Shown one piece after another: positions 32,792 through 34,653 of a stretch of DNA of 34,653 nt. Where the stretch lies: contig JAPXNL010000005.1 in NCBI GenBank assembly GCA_033808535.1, positions 1 to 34,653 of the forward strand, read 5' to 3'. Positions within the stretch are counted from its first letter, which is position 1. Each line of letters begins with the position of its first letter. The position numbers were made by a program, and so were the translations under genes. The DNA is from DTU078 sp033808535. GTDB taxonomy: Bacteria; Bacillota; Clostridia; Oscillospirales; CAG-272. The notes beneath the pieces were generated by a model. That model had not been told where the DNA came from. It did not search any database and saw only the letters and a program-made list of their open reading frames with translations.

Positions 32792-34028
32792 TTAACGGTC
32801 AGCGAGTGTGCTGCTGATGGATATATGGTCGCTCATAGCGAGCATATAGCGAAGGTTGAGCGAGTCGAGCGCGTTCCCGGCCTCGTATCGCCCGTTGCAG
32901 GTAATGAAGATTGAGCAGCGTTTCAGCGGGATTTTCAGCTTGCGCATAACATCGTGCGTAATCATGCAGTATCGCCGCGCCTCGATGATGCGCCGCGCAT
33001 AGGTCAGCCCGATTCCGGGCACGCGGATAAGCGTATCGAAGTCAGCGCGGTTCACCTCGACGGGATATATCGAGAGGTTGCGTAGCGCCCATGCCGCTTT
33101 AGGGTCAATCTCCGGGTCAAGAAACGGCGCATCGGGCGGTGTTATATCGTCAGGCGAGAACCCGTAAAGCTGCTGAAGCCGGTCAGCCTGATATAATCGC
33201 GCCATGCGCCAGTACGGCGTAGCAGTGCGGGGCAAAGCTTCACTTTCGTAGCCCGCCGCATTATGCAGCAATGTAAACGCGGTGTAATACACCCGGCTGA
33301 GCCGATATTTGCGGTACAGCGCCGCTGCGAGCCGCAGTATCGTGCGGTCATCCTCGCCGGTGCTGCCAGCCATCAGCTGCGTGGTTTGCGAGCGCGCAAA
33401 CAAACGCCGCTCGTAGCGCGCAGCCGCTATCTGCTCGGAAATTTCACACATTGGCGTGAGAATANNNNNNNNNNAGAATATTCGTTTTATTCTTCTGCTT
33501 TGCGATTTTTGCGTAACCTTTGCTTTTTGCAACTTCAATGTTTACGCTCATCCGGTCGGCATACCGTCCGGTCCTGGCAATTAATGCAGGATCAGCGCCC
33601 GGCATAACCTTGCAATGGATGAACCCGTGATAGTTAAGCTCCTCTCGCATGATGCGCACGCACTCGGCAAGCATCTCCTGCGTGTTGTCTGCGTTTTTAT
33701 AGATGGCGGAGGTAATAAACACGCCATGCCCGTTCTTCACTGCGTTATCGACGGCAATCTTTGCAAGCTCGCGCGGCTGATTGACATAAGTATGATTTTT
33801 CTCGCGCCCGCTGCGGCAGCAGCAGTAGGCGCAGTTGAACAAGCAGTTGTTGGACAACATAACCTTCGGTATCTTCGGCGGCGCGGACTTGCCGTGAATA
33901 ACTCCGGCGCAGAGCTGTGCGGTGCGCTCGGCGTCGGAATCGCAGCCGACCTCGAACTGTGCGTCATCGCGCATCAAAAGCAGCTTCCGCATCGTGTCAA
34001 GCCTATCAGGAATGATGATGTTTGCCAT
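32792..34028 (-). CDS. Radical SAM protein with HhH domain, DNA modification/repair-associated (split by assembly gap)
   Basis: Radical SAM enzyme of about 406 aa after correction. The cluster motif 'NNCLFNCAYCCCRSG' gives CxxxCxxC; the C-terminal 'VNRADFDTLIRVPGIGLTYARRI' is a helix-hairpin-helix DNA-binding motif. This combination marks the 'putative DNA modification/repair radical SAM protein' family (TIGR03916), usually paired with a uracil-DNA-glycosylase-like partner; no such partner is in the window. Ten Ns (33465-33474) are flanked by AGAATA on both sides. Removing 16 nt restores one frame reading 'KQKNKTNILTPMCEI'. The start at 34028 is supported by GGAGGTGAGG about 11 nt upstream. 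Confidence 0.88.
33465..33474. other. Assembly gap (10 N) with 6-nt flanking duplication
   Basis: AGAATA ends the left side (33459-33464) and begins the right side (33475-33480). Collapsing Ns plus one copy rejoins the radical SAM frame. Confidence 0.88.
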
Positions 34029-34074
34029 CGCTTTACAGACCTCACCTCCGCTAACCCAAACATTTGTTTCTATA

Positions 34075-34103
34075 ATTATACAGCACATAGGCGCGACTGT
34101 CAA
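34075..34103 (-). promoter_or_regulatory. Promoter of the radical SAM gene
   Basis: Minus strand: perfect TTGACA (34103-34098), 17 nt, perfect TATAAT (34080-34075), 46 nt before the ATG. Confidence 0.88.
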
Positions 34104-34164
34104 TATAAAAGTGAACAAAAAATTCATAAATAGTGAAAACAGGGTTCACCATGCGTTTCAGTGT

Positions 34165-34193
34165 TTGACAGAGAATTGCCTGTCTGATACAAT
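34165..34193 (+). promoter_or_regulatory. Promoter of the methyltransferase gene
   Basis: Perfect TTGACA (34165-34170), 17 nt, TACAAT (34188-34193) with TGA before the -10, 32 nt before the ATG. It diverges from the radical SAM promoter. Confidence 0.82.
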
Positions 34194-34225
34194 CACAAAT
34201 AGTATGAATATTTGGAGGACAACGA

Positions 34226-34634
34226 ATGGACTACACCGACATCAACGCCGAAACAATCGACCGGTGGGTTGAGCAGGGCTGGGAATGGGGCATACCGATT
34301 TCGCACGAGCAGTTTGTCCGCGCAAAAGCAGGCGAATGGTCGGTGGTGCTCACACCTACAAAACCGGTGCCGGCCGACTGGTTCCCCGATCTTGCGGGAC
34401 TGCGCGTGCTGGGTCTTGCCTCGGGCGGGGGACAGCAGATGCCGATATTTGCGGCAAGAGGCGCGGTTTGCACTGTACTTGACTACTCGCGCCGGCAGCT
34501 TGAATCCGAGCGGATGGTTGCAGAGCGGGAAGGGTATGATATCGAGATTGTGCATGCCGACATGACAAAACCGCTGCCGTTCGGCGATGAGGTGTTCGAC
34601 CTTATATTTCATCCGGTATCCAACTGCTATATAG
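34226..34634 (+). CDS. Class I SAM-dependent methyltransferase, 3'-truncated
   Basis: The first 136 codons of a cytosolic methyltransferase start MDYTDINAETIDRWVEQGWE. SAM-binding motif I is 'VLGLASGGGQQMPIFAARGA' (about 68-87), the acidic loop of motif II is 'TVLDYSRRQLESE', then 'HADMTKPLPFGDEVFDLIFH' and 'PVSNCYI' (motif IV region). GGAGG about 8 nt upstream supports the ATG. The frame stays open to the end of the window, but the last 19 nt are sequencing adapter, so real coding sequence stops near 34634. The substrate is unknown. Confidence 0.88.
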
Positions 34635-34653
34635 CTGTCTCTTATACACATCT
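34635..34653 (+). other. Nextera transposase adapter (non-biological sequence)
   Basis: The last 19 nt, CTGTCTCTTATACACATCT, are identical to the Nextera/Tn5 mosaic-end adapter. This is untrimmed read sequence, not genome. Confidence 0.97.

Noticed and set aside
34111..34149. GTGAAC...GTTCAC inverted half-sites between the radical SAM and methyltransferase genes
   Set aside because: The arms are six bases long and over 25 nt apart; easily chance.
34193..34651. 152-aa open frame on the minus strand starting MCIRDS
   Set aside because: It begins inside adapter sequence and is antisense to the methyltransferase.
1..34653. CRISPR arrays, insertion sequences, rRNA genes, prophage genes
   Set aside because: No regularly spaced repeats, transposase/integrase motifs, rRNA stretches or phage structural genes were recognised.

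Overview
The window looks like one contig or scaffold of an uncultured, Gram-positive-type (monoderm) member of the Clostridia. Supporting signs are strong sigma-A promoters and AAGGAGG-type ribosome sites, lipobox-bearing solute-binding lipoproteins, an ECF-type thiamine transporter (ThiT) behind a TPP riboswitch, an Hcp/rubredoxin/ferredoxin set typical of strict anaerobes, and monoderm-style type IV pilus (T4P) genes. An Oscillospirales- or Christensenellales-like gut lineage is my guess from the lipoprotein style and is not proven. The sequence shows signs of draft assembly: two 10-N gaps flanked by short duplications, and a Nextera adapter at the right end.

Layout. 78-12464 is a T4P locus on the + strand: a promoter, then pilP-like, a LysM protein with stacked secretin-N-like modules, pilT, pilC, pilM, pilN, pilO, pilB, then pilA with its own extended -10 promoter and terminator, a second pilT-like ATPase and prepilin peptidase pilD. 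12526-12693 is a tRNA-Leu(GAG) with its own promoter and terminator. 13003-15501 holds an aldo/keto reductase and a solute-binding lipoprotein. 15577-18923 is a nitrosative/oxidative-stress module: a Crp/Fnr (HcpR-like) regulator diverging from a ferredoxin-rubredoxin-hcp operon, with a perfect palindrome between them. 19128-23002 holds a KDG-type sugar kinase, a second solute-binding lipoprotein and a secreted CBM9-like protein. 23101-23958 is thiT (- strand) with its promoter, TPP riboswitch and terminator. 24235-25587 is a MATE transporter.

25649-31098 holds asnB-like amidotransferase, an ATP-grasp ligase, an Asp/Glu racemase and a MurE whose specificity motif is not the diaminopimelate type. 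Together these read as a locus for lysine-type peptidoglycan with an (amidated) D-aspartate cross-bridge. 31215-32387 is malic enzyme. A repeat-rich 404-nt gap follows, then a radical SAM/HhH DNA-repair-associated protein (- strand) and a truncated methyltransferase (+) that runs into adapter sequence.

The most interesting item is the secretin-less 'PilQ' (783-3389). It has a signal peptide, LysM, an N0-like domain and about eight tandem N1-like modules, but no secretin barrel. This suggests a wall-anchored pilus conduit or collar in a cell without an outer membrane. The G+C of its last 150 codons drops to about one third, and a weaker drop is seen in the variable half of the pilin.
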